From assembly GCA_023525715.1 (NCBI GenBank), contig CM042013.1, positions 79,235,494 to 79,299,493 on the forward strand: 64,000 bases of DNA, written 5' to 3'. Origin of the DNA: Cichorium intybus. Its lineage: Eukaryota > Streptophyta > Magnoliopsida > Asterales > Asteraceae. A program made the position numbers and the translations under genes. This document shows positions 11,488 to 23,707 of the stretch, piece by piece (positions within the stretch are counted from its first letter, which is position 1; every line of letters begins with the position of its first letter). The notes under the pieces were generated by a model. That model was not told the origin of the DNA, ran no database searches, and saw nothing but the letters and a program-made list of their open reading frames with translations.

Positions 11488-11830
11488 AAGTAAATGGGTA
11501 GGTGACCTTTATCCCGTCTACTTAATCCGACGAGGTAGATAATATTTATCAATTACATCCAATGTAACTACTAGTGTTATGGGATCCTTTAAACAATGCT
11601 TTGTTTTATCAGCATTTTTAAACCTATCTATGCCTCAAGTCTCTTTTGTTTGGGTGACCTTTATCACAAAAGATTCCCGATCAAATCATCCTACCTGAGA
11701 AACATGTGGAATCGCCAAAAATAGTGGTTAGGTGACCTTTATGCCACTAGAAGTGCGAAACCACTACGGGCATCATAAGGCGCATCCAGGCCGTTATGTG
11801 ACCTTTATCTCGCAAGATCGCACAAACAAT
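11488..11830. other. Four hairpins sharing one loop sequence
   Basis: The 12-mer GGTGACCTTTAT or a one-base variant occurs at about 11501, 11653, 11731 and 11797. Each copy is enclosed by a different inverted repeat. The arms are 11488-11498 with 11513-11523 (AAGTAAATGGG / CCCGTCTACTT), 11642-11649 with 11666-11673 (TCTTTTGT / ACAAAAGA), and 11722-11727 with 11744-11749 (TAGTGG / CCACTA). The fourth copy is flanked by the imperfect GCGCATC / GATCGC. Identical loops on non-identical stems point to RNA-level structure in the leader of element I. Confidence 0.6.
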
Positions 11831-12984
11831 TCTGAGTGTTTTTTTTCAAAAAAATGTCATAGGTTTTCATTTTAAAAGGGGATTTTTATTTTTAATTCTA
11901 GTTTTGAAAAAAATTAGTATCATGTGTTATTGCATGCATTCGATAAAACATGGTGCTTTCATATTTTAAAAAGTTCTCATATTTTGGTTCTTTTATATAA
12001 AATTTCCATTTTATTAGTTTATGTTTGTGGTTAAACAGCCTATGTGTAACTTTGGTCTGAGCACAACCCGAACCATTTGAAGTCCCAAATAAACATTTTC
12101 TATTAAGATTTTGGAGTTTGAACAAAATTGTAATATTTCCATTTTAACCCATTTTAGCATCTTATGATAAAAACTTTTGATTTTTAAGAAACCAAACTCC
12201 TTGATGATTTATGTTCCATTATCTAAGTGTCTAGTATCAAAAATACAATTTTCATACATTCATACAACAATAATAACATACAAGCATCATAAACATTAAA
12301 AAGTGCATAAACCAATCCATCTAATTGTTATTTCATATAACCCATTACATGAAATAACATGTCCTTCCTAAGGCACATGTAGGACCAAATAATCTTCTTC
12401 TTGGTGTTAATTAAAACTCAAACTTTGAAACACTTCTTTTATGATCAAATAAATGAAGTTCCACCCATGAATTTGATGTAGGAGTGTAGAATAAATTTTT
12501 TTCCACCCCAAGAGCCGAGAGCTGCATAGGGCAAAAAATCACAGCTTTCCAATCTTCAATTTTTGGCCTCCAGCTTCATCCCTTGTTGCATTTTAATGTA
12601 TCTAAACTATTCTAACACTATTATGATACATATAAATGAACAAAATGAAAAAAATATTTATTTACTATAATATCTTATGAATAAAAGAATAGATATTACA
12701 ACCATATTGAAAATCGGTTTACAAACACATATCATAAGGTCCATGGCTTGTTTTATGCATATATCATCACATAAAAGCAAAGCAACCTTTGTTTCTCTAA
12801 AGCAACACCTACGTAACCAATTCATGTAAAGGTGGTTACATAAAATCATAGAATCATAATTTAAATACATGCATGTTGCTAAAGAATCTAGCATGAAGTT
12901 TTTCATGCATGATGAAAATCACTCATGGTTCCACAAACAAAGTTTATTCAAAAATAATATTTTCTAAGCATGCATGTGAAGATG

Positions 12985-12996
12985 ACTTTGATACCA
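12985..12996 (-). other. Primer binding site of element I
   Basis: The minus strand reads TGGTATCAAAGT directly inside the LTR end at 12999. Confidence 0.6.
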
Positions 12997-12998
12997 CT

Positions 12999-13541
12999 TG
13001 TCGGGATTTGTACATCCATGTTAAAAACAAATTTTAGAGTTTTGAGCGGAAGCATTTTGAAAATGAAGATTAACAACATAACAAAACTGTTATTTTCCAC
13101 CAAGGATCATAAAATCGAATGCATACAAATAATAATAAGATAAGATAAGTATATAACCTTGGAAAACCTCATGCTCACGGTTTTTGAATGTTGGATGTGA
13201 TGATCTTGAATCCAAATTAGACCTTCTCACCAGTTAGTCCACCTACAAGAATGGTACACCAAGGAATGCTAGTTCCTCCTTATATTATGCAAGTTCTTTA
13301 CACTTGAAAACAAATCAAGAATTTGTTCTTTAAGAAAGACTTTACATGTAACTTTTCTTTATCCTTAAATAATTCTAGAGAGAGAAAGATGATGAAAGAG
13401 AGAGATGAAAATCACAAGAAAGAGAGAGAAAGAGGATGAGAGAAAGAACTTATGTGTTATTTTTTAATTGATTATGAGTTGGTTTATATGCCATTCTTTT
13501 TAATTATTTTTTTTGCTAAAATTATTTTACCTTTTCGAACA
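12999..13541 (-). repeat. 5' LTR of element I (543 bp)
   Basis: In minus sense it begins TGTTCGAAAAGG and ends CAAATCCCGACA (TG...CA), with a GA-rich block at 13378-13448. The other LTR is outside the window. Confidence 0.6.
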
Positions 13542-14018
13542 AGTCAAGAAGATTACAGAATATTAAACAAGGTCTTCAAAAAGGGAAATTTGTTTGATCA
13601 CTAAATAGGTAAACCATCCTACTCTTACCTGTAATAGAAGTATTTCAAGGGTTTTAGGCTTACAACCAAGTATAAAAAAACTCAAAATGAACCAAATGAA
13701 AGACAAATGATGCACGTAAGCCTTTTCTTGTGCAGATTTTGTAATCAAACCAATACCATGTACGAAAAACTACTAAGAGGGACAGTGGTGGTGAGCTTCA
13801 ATTTAGTGTATAATTAGTAATGTATTTTCGTTTCTTCATACAATATTGTGATTCATGTTTGTACTTTAATTTTTTTTCATTACTACGTCATTGGGTTTTC
13901 TTATCAAGTTTTTTTTGTAATTATTTTGTATTGCACCATTTTACTTAATTTGTGGTTGTGTCCGGACAAACCAAATTAATCTCCTTGGGCCGTACATAGG
14001 ACGGCCTTTTAAATTTCC

Positions 14019-14023
<5 letters not shown>
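13542..14023. other. Unannotated AT-rich spacer
   Basis: I see no gene, no transposon ends and no conserved motif; possibly the original chromosomal DNA flanking element I. Confidence 0.4.
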
Positions 14024-14081
<58 letters not shown>

Positions 14082-14140
14082 CATACATACATACATACAT
14101 ACATACATACATACATACATACATACATACATACATACAT

Positions 14141-14177
<37 letters not shown>

Positions 14178-14178
14178 T
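14024..14178. repeat. Compound microsatellite (TA)n-(TACA)n-(CA)n
   Basis: A run of GT then TA dinucleotides (to about 14076), then about 20 TACA tetranucleotides, then CA dinucleotides to 14178. Open frames across it are artefacts of repeats whose period avoids stops. Confidence 0.95.
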
Positions 14179-14905
14179 ACACAAACACACACGATTAACA
14201 GCTCAACCTTCTTTGCGAGCCAAAAAAGCACAACAAATATTGCCACAAGAGACTACATTCTCTTTTCTCTTTCCGTTTCACTTTCACCTCTTGTTTCCCC
14301 CCTCTACCAAAATATTTCTATTTACAATACCTACAGTCGGTCAGTTCTATGCCAATGTCATTCCCGATAACTTTATATTTCTATCACAAGTGCGGTACAT
14401 TGCATTTTTTGTGTATAAAAGTGTTTGTGCATTATGGGATTTGGAGTGGCCAAACCAAAACCGCTAAGCTTGAACATGAATAACCCGAAAATCGATTAGC
14501 GAGAGATTAATACGGTTTAATTATCAGTCAGTTTGGTGACCAATACCAAACGAATAACCCGAAAACTGCTTAACCCACCCAGTGCTCAATGCTAGTTATT
14601 CCACCAAAAACAACCATTTTATGACTTAAAATATGTAGTATTTTGTTGAAAAAAACTGCACAAAAATGGGTTGAAAAAACTTGTTATTTCACCCAAAAAG
14701 CAGCCATTTTAAATCTTAGTTGTTTTTTATCATTTTTTTTTGTAAACTAACAAGGTAGTTTCATCATTTTCTTTGTAGTTTTTTAGCATTATGAAAACAT
14801 CTAGTAAAGAAATAGTAACTTGGTGATTTTGTGCTTTTTCTTGTAGAGTCATACATGTGTTGCATGATTTTGTGAAAACTATTTTCACAATAAAACAACC
14901 CGTGT
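14179..14905. other. Unannotated AT-rich spacer
   Basis: No gene recognised. Short direct repeats of AATAACCCGAAAA at about 14479 and 14553. Confidence 0.4.
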
Positions 14906-15330
14906 AAAATCTTCGGCAAGGATAAAGCTATCGGTAGTGGAGCTATTTATCTTGGAAAATTAGATGTTACTAAAGAGACACAATGAAGCTTAGGTATTGA
15001 TGCATAAGGATTTGAAGATGTCGTTAAAGAGACACAACCAACAACTAGTCTCACTAGTAAACGTAAAAGAAGTAAAATTGTTGACGTAGTAAGCTATTAT
15101 AAGGAAGTAACTAATGAGATGAAAGATACGTTCAAGGAGTTTATGATAAACTTATTAAGACCATAAGAAATACAGAAAAGCAATAAAATATCGAAGTATG
15201 CGATATGATAAATAAAGTGATTGGAGATATAAAATTTTTGCCATATATTAATGTTAAATAGTGGCTAAAGGCGATTAACATAATCGATAAAGATCAATTT
15301 TGTGTCCGATCATTTTATTAGATGACTGAA
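14906..15330 (+). pseudogene. Relic of a Myb/SANT-like DNA-binding protein gene
   Basis: Translation with several stops gives KIFGKDKAIGSGAIYLGKL and then TTSLTSKRKRSKIVDVV followed by YYKEVTNEMKDTFKEF. This resembles the region after the SANT-like domain in plant Myb/SANT-like proteins (FGKDRATG... and a basic SKRKRS block), a family related to PIF/Harbinger ORF1 proteins. Only the linker and C-terminal portion is visible, and it is too decayed to be functional. Confidence 0.45.
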
Positions 15331-16274
15331 GATGAAAATATTTGTTATGTATAAATGATATCGGACAACTCAATAGGAATACTGGATTATTTTATGTTAT
15401 GCTTTTTAGTTGTTTCAAAATTTGAATTTGTTTTTTCTGCACGAAGAATAATATGATTTTTATATTTCTTTATGTTTAAATACGTAATGTATTTATAGAT
15501 TATTGTTTTATATTGAAATTATGTTTTTCTATACAAATATATGTATATAAGAAATGTTAATTGACAATATAAAAAAATACTTGGTAAAAAGTATTTGTTA
15601 AAATGAAAAATTGTAAACATAAAAAATATACCTAATTTGACAAATTAAGATATACATCATAATGAGATTATTATAAAAACAACATCTTGGTTGAAAACGA
15701 ATAAACATGGTAAAAACAACTTTCCATTTCATCGCGTAATATAATCAAACAAGATAATGATTTTCAGGAACGTTTCTCGGGTGAATTATCTGTTTTATCA
15801 AACAGTGTAATCAATTTTCTTTTCCCCAACTTAATTCTCTTTTATTTGTATTTTCAATCTCTGTAACTCCATATACCTGTACCAAACGTGCCTTTATGAG
15901 AAAATAGGCCAGTAGTAAAAAAGGAAGTATTGAGGAGACGCTAAGTAATATAGAAAACATAAGTTCTTGGGGATTGTTAATCATGTATTATAACATTCTA
16001 TCTATTGGCTACAAACACCCTCTAAACATCCATGGTTGTTTAGTAGTGATCACCTTTTCAAAACCAATGTACTTTCATTTGTTTATGTATAATACCATTC
16101 TACTTTCAACCTTTCCAATTATTGAATCCTACTTCATCTTTTGTGTATTAAGGTATTATACTATAAAAAATACACCTAAATATACCGTTGTATTTGCTTA
16201 TAACAATTTATTATTTTCTTCATAGAATCTTTTACAGAGTTCAGATTATTTTTCTTAAATCCTTAAGCTGAAGG
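15331..16274. other. AT-rich stretch without recognised features
   Basis: No supported gene or repeat border. An 83-codon frame at 15974-16225 is hydrophobic low-complexity sequence with no family signature. Confidence 0.4.
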
Positions 16275-16385
16275 GTGTGCAAGACACACATGACAACCCA
16301 AGACTACCGCCACATCATCGCCACATCACCAAGACTTCCAAGACTTCCACTAGGGGTGTGCAAGACTCCCATGACAACCCTTTTA
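16275..16385. repeat. Duplicated GTGTGCAAGAC...CATGACAACCC motif
   Basis: A block reading GGGTGTGCAAGACACACATG appears near 16276, and a near-identical copy near 16354, separated by CCACATCATCGCCACATCACC-like tandem sequence. It lies just beyond the 3' end of the Harbinger transposase and may be near that element's terminus, but I could not find a matching inverted copy. Confidence 0.45.
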
Positions 16386-16568
16386 ATTTCCACGTCACAT
16401 TTTTATTTTCCATTTTTTTAATTATAACCAAACATTAAATTAAATTTAAATAAAAACATTATATTAATTAAAAACCATAATATTAAAATAAAAAAACATT
16501 ACATTAAATTAAAAAAGACATAAAAAAATTAAACATGTCCTAAATTAATTTAAAATAAAAAACATTTC

Positions 16569-17212
16569 CTAGTCGTCGTCGTCGGTATCGTCGTTGCGAT
16601 TCGCGTACACGTACTCCGTCAAATCGTGTCGGAGATTGGCATTCATTTCCGCATTGTGTATTTCTAGTATGCGAGTAAAGTATGACTCGCTACCGGGAAC
16701 AAATTATGTCGGCACCTGTGTCATATGGTGAGGTTGATAGATGCAAATATTCCGACCTTTTTCTTCGATTATCATATTGTGTAATACGATAACACCGTAC
16801 ATTACTTTGCGTATGTTGTCGAGGTGCCATGCTCGTGACGGGTTTTGCACTATAGTCCATCTCTTTTTTAGGACACCGAATGCACGTTCCACATCTTTCC
16901 GTGCGGACTCTTGACGTTCTGTGAATAGTACCCGTTTCTCGTCAATCGGGTGTTGGTACGCCTTTACAAATGTGGAATAATTTGGATATATACCGTCGGT
17001 GAGTAAACACCCACGTGGGTATTCGGAGTCGTTCACTTTAAACGGAACGTCGGCCGATTTGCCTAGTAGGATATCGTTGAATATCGGCGATGAATCTAGA
17101 ACGTTTAGGTCGTTGTTCGCCCTCGGAACCCCGAAGTACGCATGCCAAATCCATAAATCTTGTGACGCCACCGCTTCTAGTATTAGGGAAGGTGTGTCGT
17201 GATGACCCCCGG
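16569..17212 (-). pseudogene. PIF/Harbinger transposase, 3' part
   Basis: C-terminal half of a DDE-superfamily (HARBI1-like) transposase, read on the minus strand directly from the insertion point. It has LILEAVASQDLWIWHAYFGV, the second catalytic Asp in NNDLNVLDSSP, and the catalytic Glu in RKDVERAFGVLKKRW, then VLHNMIIE. An in-frame TAA at 16704-16706 precedes a continuing tail (FVPGSESYFTRILEIHN...) that ends in a run of Asp and a stop at 16569. The matching N-terminal part is at 22566-23185; element J separates them. Confidence 0.85.
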
Positions 17213-17713
17213 TGTAACACCCGGTCTTTAATAAAACATCTTCATTTAAATAAATATCAATTTATTCAATAATTAACATTTTGAAGATATTTAGAAATCA
17301 TTTTAAATATCAATTCACTGCATGAATCCCCAATTAAGCAGCATCAGTGTGTACTCGTCATGCCAGGCCGTCATTTCCACCTGTACAACCTGAAATGGTA
17401 ATTTAATAGAGAAGGATAAGCACACAGCTTAGTGAGCTCCAACAACTACACAGCATATCAGTTACACATACTTTACCCTAACAGGAAAAATACAACCACA
17501 CGTCACATAATCTGCTCTACCCGGTATATTGGATTATAACCTCCTATACGTATCTGCTCAGTAAATCTAATTCCCCTGCTCAGCACTTAGAGCCGTGCAT
17601 GCCTGTACGTCGAGTCATGCGTATCTGCTCAGTGTCTTTTGCTCGTATCTCTATATTACTCAGTACGTCGAGCCTACACACACCATAACCCAACCCATAC
17701 AATTATAACAGAA

Positions 17714-17841
<128 letters not shown>

Positions 17842-18512
17842 CACACAACTTGGTACTATTTACCAACATCTTATAAACATCTTATAAGCACACACAAAAA
17901 TACGGTAAAGGACATATAACGTCCACAAAATGTAGTGAGAAACTCACCTGGTTATAATCGACTACAACATTTATCTCTGCTTCGTATTCCCTCTTTAACT
18001 GTTAACACAGTAAGGCATTTATCACTCTTTAATTCTTAACTATCTTATAGTTGCATCATTAAACTCTTCCATAATTCTAACATGATACCTCGTGATTTAT
18101 CAAGAAAAGGATAGCCAGATAGAAGATTAGTTGGGGTGACAGGATTCTTTCAGCATTTTAGCCTTTCGGAAAATCCAACAACCAGATCCCAAATAATCGG
18201 CCTAGACACCATCCTCGTAAGTAAATCACTAGGTATTATTTTTGGAATTACGAATAGTATAACCTCTATATATTATAGTTTAACACTTATAAACTACAAG
18301 AGAAATACAATAGTGATTACTCACTTAAGATTGGCGTTTTCGCAAAGCCTTGGCACGTTTCCCGTTCCGCTCTTCCAACACTTCCCGAGCACCTCGTTAC
18401 CAGCTACCGCTCGCTCCTAACTCCTCCCGACCTATTTTCCTCACCAGAACACTCCTCGATATCGTAAGGTTGTTTGGTGTTTGTTGTGGGTTGAAATGAA
18501 GAAATTAGGCCT

Positions 18513-18705
18513 CTATTTATAGGGCTTGAAAACACTATTCACGACGTCATCACGACGTCATCGTCGACGTCATCACGAGGTAAGCGCTTACTTCATTTCT
18601 CGGGTACTATTCACGCCGGAGTTACTATTCACGCCGGAGTTACTATTCACGTCGGAGTTACTATTCACGCCGGAGTTACTATTCACGCCGGAGTTACTAT
18701 TCACA
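18513..18705 (-). promoter_or_regulatory. Predicted promoter of element J (3' LTR copy)
   Basis: In minus sense: about five 18-bp tandem units (GTGAATAGTAACTCCGGC-like, 18606-18703), then a cluster with three TGACGTC motifs (18541-18577), then TATAAATAG (18513-18521). TGACG is the known core for plant TGA-type bZIP factors. The same arrangement exists in the other LTR (22342-22535). Confidence 0.6.
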
Positions 18706-18735
18706 ATTTTTTTTTTTGAAAAAACGGTCGTTACA

Positions 18736-18750
18736 AATTCTCCCCCCCTT
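18736..18750 (-). other. Polypurine tract of element J
   Basis: The minus strand reads AAGGGGGGGAGAATT directly before the TGTAACGACC start of the 3' LTR; it would prime plus-strand synthesis. Confidence 0.8.
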
Positions 18751-19819
18751 TATAAGATTCCGTCCCCGGAATCTCCAACGTTGACATACACTTATTCTTC
18801 CACTCAATCATTCTCTATTTCAACACAATACGGTTGTATTAGTAAACCCAAAGGGTATTACAATACTGGCACATTAACCACCTCTAATCAACTAGGCTAA
18901 CCTATTGAGACTAATAAGTACTCGTTATGTAATCTCATATACTCACAATACTGACATCATGGATGCAAGGTACTTGTTATGCATCGTATAATCATAATCA
19001 CATGTTCTCCACATCATATCACAACCCCTGCTATTCACAACCTCAACAGCTCAGCTATTCACTAGACACCCGACTGTATGTGTGTTAGAACTGCCAGCCA
19101 ATAAAGCCATCACAACACTTGTATGTGGTCCCACCACAATTACTGCTCATAAGATCCACAACACATATGTGGTCTTACCAAATGTGGCCCCACTAAATAA
19201 GTGGTCACAACCACAAATACTATTAACCCCCAGAATAAATGGTCACAACTACAAGTTACCAGTGGCCCCACGAAATAAGTGGTCCCAACCACAATACTAG
19301 TAGCCCCACCTAATAAGTGGTCCCAACTACAAGTATGAGTGGCCCCACAGAATAAACAGCTTTTCGCTCTAAAGGCTTAACGGTTAACACACATACGACT
19401 GCACAGCTCTGCAACCAACCACATAACACCAAGAATCCTCATATCAGCTCAGCCTCCACATACAACTACAAAATCTCCACCCACCATAGGATACCTTATC
19501 CATGGTTATCACCACTTAATACTTACGTATTCGTCCGCACAACTAATATCAACTAGATATTCAACCAGCTACCGACACAGTTTATCCATGGTTACTTGCC
19601 TACGAGTTACCTACTTAAGAGGTATTCACTTAGTCTATTACCCAACACACATATATGCTAACAAGATAGTTATCTTGGTCAGTTAGCAATATTTTCTCAA
19701 CTCATTATTTTCATATACTAACAGATTTTAAGTACATGATACATTGGTATGCTACATCTAATTAACTTACTCTGATACACACGTTGGTAGTATTCACTAC
19801 CTATGTGAATACCCTTACG

Positions 19820-20236
19820 TCATACCACTATATCATCACTACTCTCACGAGTTGTTATTATATGTCCATTCCGTATACACGTACACCTCTTGTACGGGAA
19901 TGGATAAGGCTCTAATTCTGCAAACATACGACACCACATATAAAACCTTATGTTTCTAGCATGTACACGTATATATGTACGTATATTTTTCACATCTATA
20001 TACTGCTTTAGTTCACGTATGTCTTCTTCCAAATTATGCCATCCAGTTACTGGATCCCAATTTCTGCTGATACGCTCACATACATCCTCAGCCTTCATCA
20101 TTATCGTACTACAGTCATCTGACACACTTCGTATATAAAACTTGTTAACCAGCAACTGTAGATGACCTGGAAGCCTCACATATATCTCCATATCTGGAAA
20201 TGAAATTTGCGACTTATGCTCTTCTCTAAATAACAT
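19820..20236 (-). CDS. Hypothetical 138-aa protein in element J
   Basis: The only sizeable frame in J's interior (MLFREEHKSQ... to ...SSDDIVV). Mixed charged/aromatic composition (WDPVTGWHNLEEDIRELKQY mid-protein, RFYMWCRMF later). It has no zinc knuckle, protease DTG/DSG or RT motif that I can see. It could be a degenerate gag remnant, a captured gene piece or a chance frame. Confidence 0.3.
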   Translation of the reverse strand: MLFREEHKSQISFPDMEIYVRLPGHLQLLVNKFYIRSVSDDCSTIMMKAEDVCERISRNWDPVTGWHNLEEDIRELKQYIDVKNIRTYIRVHARNIRFYMWCRMFAELEPYPFPYKRCTCIRNGHIITTRESSDDIVV

Positions 20237-21064
20237 TACGTTTATTTGTAGTCAATCAAAATCGACTATTCTAGCAATCAACATCTTCTTTTTATCATCC
20301 ACTATCTGTGCTTTTCTTAGTAACGAAGAGACTTAACGTGTCACTTTTGCACAGCTCATCTACTATAGTCACATCAACTATTCATTACTTAATTATTAAA
20401 AAATGAAACGTCACTAGATTCTCAATCTCCAGCGTCCTAATTGATCCTAATAAACTCTATGATTGCCAACCAATAGAATGGACAAATACAGTTTATCAGC
20501 ATATACACCAATTAGTTATACCCTCAGTGTATTGGATTCCTTACGACCAACTCCCGATTCGAACGCGGATCCTGTGCTTTCAATAGTAGGAGCTCTACTA
20601 CTATCTTCCACACCTACCCTCGTTCGTTTCAGAACTTGTCCAGAAGTCCCCAATTCACTTCTCACGATAATTTTACCACCTATACCCCAGGTTGTTTTAC
20701 GAACATAGTCGTAGAAAATTTTTCACATAAAAGGATTTACCTTATGGATATCACTTATCAAGGAACATGCAACTTGGCCAACTCAAAAATTCTAGGACTA
20801 TTTAGTTTCTACTGCCTACACTTTAATGGCATTTAAGCACACATATATTACAGAAATAGCAACAAAGACTAAGCACTTAACCTTTTCCCCACTGACGTCG
20901 GCTGACGGTACACACTGCGTCTTTGCAACAACATTCATTTAACCCCTTACTCGAAAAACAACTTTTATTTATTTATTTTTTTTCATAAAAATGTCTTCAA
21001 AGAAAACTTTTGAGTTTCAAGCCTGAGATCAAAAACCATCAAGTGAGTCTGATTCACTCAAGCT

Positions 21065-21079
21065 CTGGCTCTGATACCA
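21065..21079 (-). other. Primer binding site of element J (tRNA-iMet)
   Basis: The minus strand reads TGGTATCAGAGCCAG, a 15-nt match to the complement of plant initiator tRNA-Met, 3 nt from the LTR. Confidence 0.85.
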
Positions 21080-21082
21080 ACT

Positions 21083-21585
21083 TGTAACACCCGGTCTTTA
21101 ATAAAACATCTTCATTTAAATAAATATCAATTTATTCAATAATTAACGTTTTGAAGATATTTAGAAATCATTTTAAATATCAATTCACTGCATGAATCCC
21201 CAATTAAGCAGCATCAGTGTGTACTCGTCATGCCTGGCCGTCATTTCCACCTGTACAACCTGAAATGGTAATTTAATAGAGAAGGATAAGCACACGGCTT
21301 AGTGAGCTCCAACAACTACACAGCATATCAGTTACACATACTTTACCCCTAACAGGAAAAATACAACCACACGTCACATAATCTGCTCTACCCGGTATAT
21401 TGGATTATAACCTCCTATACGTATCTGCTCAGTAAATCTAATTCCCCTGCTCAGCACTTAGAGCCGTGCATACCCTGTACGTCGAGTCATGCGTATCTGC
21501 TCAGTGTCTTTTGCTCGTATCTCTATATTACTCAGTACGTCGAGCCTACACACACCATAACCCAACCCATACAATTATAACAGAA

Positions 21586-21671
<86 letters not shown>

Positions 21672-22565
21672 CACACAACTTGGTACTATTTTACCAACAT
21701 CTTATAAACATCTTGTAAGCACACAAAGATACGATAAAGGACATATAACGTCCACACAATGTAGTGAGAAACTCACCTGGTTATAGTCGACTACAACATT
21801 TATCTCTGCTTCGTATTCCCTCTTTAACTGTTAACACAGTAAGGCATTTATCACTCTTTAATTTTTAATTATCTTATAGTTGCATCATTAAACACTTCCA
21901 TAATTCCAACATGATACCTCGTGATTTATCAAGTAAAGGATAGCCAGGTAGAATATTAGTTGGGGTGGCAGGATCCTTTCAGCATTTTAGCCTTTCGGAA
22001 AATCCAACAACCAGATCCCAAGTAATCGGTCTAGACACCATCCTCGTAAGTAAATCACTCGGTATTATTTTTGGAATTACGAATAGTATAACCTCTACAT
22101 ATTATAGTTTAACACTTATAAACTACTAGAGAAATACAATAGTGATTACTCACTTAAGATTGGCGTTTTCGCAAAGCCTTGGCACGTTTCCCGTTCCGCT
22201 CTTCCAACACTTCCCGAGCACCTCGTTACCGGCTACCGCTCGCTCCTAACTCCTCCCGACCTATTTTCCTCACCAGAACACTCATCGATATCGTAAGGTT
22301 GTTTGGTGTTTGTTGTGGGTTGAAATGAAGAAGTTGAGCCTCTATTTATAGGGCTTGAAAACACTATTCACGACGTCATCACGACGTCATCGTCGACGTC
22401 ATCACGAGGTAAGCGCTTACTTCATTTCTCGGGTACTATCCACGCCGGAGTTACTATTCACGCCGGAGTTACTATTAATGTCGGAGTCACTATTCACGCC
22501 GGAGTTACTATTCACGCCGGAGTTACTATTCACAAATTTTTTTTTTTGAAAAAACGGTCGTTACA
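21083..22565 (-). repeat. 5' LTR of element J (1483 bp)
   Basis: Direct repeat of 17213-18735 with scattered substitutions and a shorter TA run (21588-21666). Confidence 0.88.
22342..22535 (-). promoter_or_regulatory. Predicted promoter of element J (5' LTR copy)
   Basis: Tandem 18-bp units, TGACGTC cluster and TATAAATAG (22342-22350), as in the 3' LTR. This copy would drive transcription of the element. Confidence 0.6.
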
Positions 22566-23185
22566 CCCGATGTATTGTCCTTTCCACGCGTTTGGACAAT
22601 TTGCCCAATCCCAATGCGTACAATCTATGCTGCCGAGCATACCCGGTAGACCATGTGACTGGGGATGTGCCGCATATAGTTCTTCAACATCGTTTCGTGT
22701 AGGTTTTCGCAAATAAATAGGACCGTATAACTCATAAATATATTCACAAAAAGCATACATACTTTGCCGAGCGGTTTTTGCCGACATCCGCAAATATTCG
22801 TCCACGGCGTCAAAAGTGTATCCATAACCCAAAAGACGAAGAGCCGCTCCACATTTTGGTGTGGCGTAAAACCCCTTTTGCCTCGTCCGTCGTATCGTAA
22901 TTGGAAAACTTCGTAGTTGGCTTCCAAATCGTGCACGATCCGTAGAAACATCGATCGGGTCAAACGAAACCGGCTTTTGAAATCCTTGTCGTCATACACG
23001 CAATCTTCGGAAAAATATAAGCGAATATATTTTTCGTGTGCTTCTTCGCGGTTTCTATTTTTCTCCGCTAATCGCCGCTTTTTTTCCGGAGTTTCTGCTC
23101 GATTCACGTAAATATTCGCGACTTCCATCATTGCCGTGAATACCAAATCATCATCCGAGTCTTCAGAATTCGAATGGAAATCCAT
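22566..23185 (-). pseudogene. PIF/Harbinger transposase, 5' part
   Basis: Starts at MDFHSNSEDSDDD (23185), an acidic N-terminus. It continues through an RFRLTRSMFLRIVHDLE helix block, a one-base deletion near 22863 that shifts frame, then YLRMSAKTARQSMYAFCEY. The first catalytic Asp is in GSIDCTHWDW, and it breaks off at AWKGQYIG where element J is inserted. With the 3' part this gives a complete DDE triad of a HARBI1-like transposase, disabled by the insertion, the frameshift and the stop in the 3' part. Confidence 0.85.
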
Positions 23186-23707
23186 ATGTATATTGAGAGA
23201 AAATGTAATTTTGTATTTGAAGTTGTGTGTGATATGTGTTTGAAAGGTATATATATATACATATAGAGTGAAATATAAAAAAAAAACTGATTTTTGTTTT
23301 TTTTTATTTCCAACGTTCACTTGCAACGGTCAAAAAATTTTAAAAACTCGAAGTCTTCACGCGTTCGCCGGAAGACTACCCTTGGACGCAAGCCTTGGAG
23401 GACACGGGGTGGGGGGGGGGGGTGGGGGGGCGTGTGGCATAACCTTCGGCCTTACTATAAAAAACGTCAGAAAATAACAATACTACCTTTCATGGACTGT
23501 GCTAAACACGACCCTTAAACCTACCTATGTATTTGTAGTTTTTTTTTTCTATGAAAATTTTCATACATGATATACAGATAGATTACAAGAATATGGATTT
23601 AAATATGTGACCGTTTCAATCATAAAAGTAAATTAGCTTAGTTTAGTATTGAATGTCTCAACATCAAGTATATCTCAGGAGATTGTTTCCCACTTAATTT
23701 AGAGGAT
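23186..23707. other. Transposase leader, poly-G run and LOG downstream region
   Basis: 23186-23300 is the AT-rich 5' side of the transposase gene. A G-run of about 25 nt interrupted by one T lies at 23405-23431. No inverted terminal repeat of the Harbinger element could be confirmed. 23600-23707 is downstream sequence of LOG. Confidence 0.4.

Larger units (their letters stand above)
11351..13541 (-). mobile_element. LTR retrotransposon I, LTR plus leader (minus strand)
   Basis: The 5' LTR at 12999-13541 and PBS at 12985-12996 are followed leftward by about 1.6 kb of leader with no recognised gag. The left side abuts the LTR of Copia E at 11350, so E probably inserted into I. The iMet-like PBS with A at position 9 (TGGTATCAAAGT) is the same type as in Copia F, suggesting Copia. 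A 75-codon frame at 11898-12125 (minus) has no known domain. Confidence 0.55.

Noticed and set aside
11488..11830. CRISPR-like array of repeated 12-mers
   Set aside because: Spacing is irregular, the repeats are hairpin loops, and the context is a plant retrotransposon leader.
14021..14467. Open frames over 100 codons through the microsatellite (Tyr-Ile and His-Thr repeats)
   Set aside because: They are translations of TA/TACA/CA repeats, present in several frames on both strands; no gene evidence. The same applies to frames at 17639-17887, 21466-21786 and 28586-29010.
23405..23431. Poly-G run as a terminus of the Harbinger element
   Set aside because: No inverted partner or TWA duplication found; treated as low-complexity sequence.
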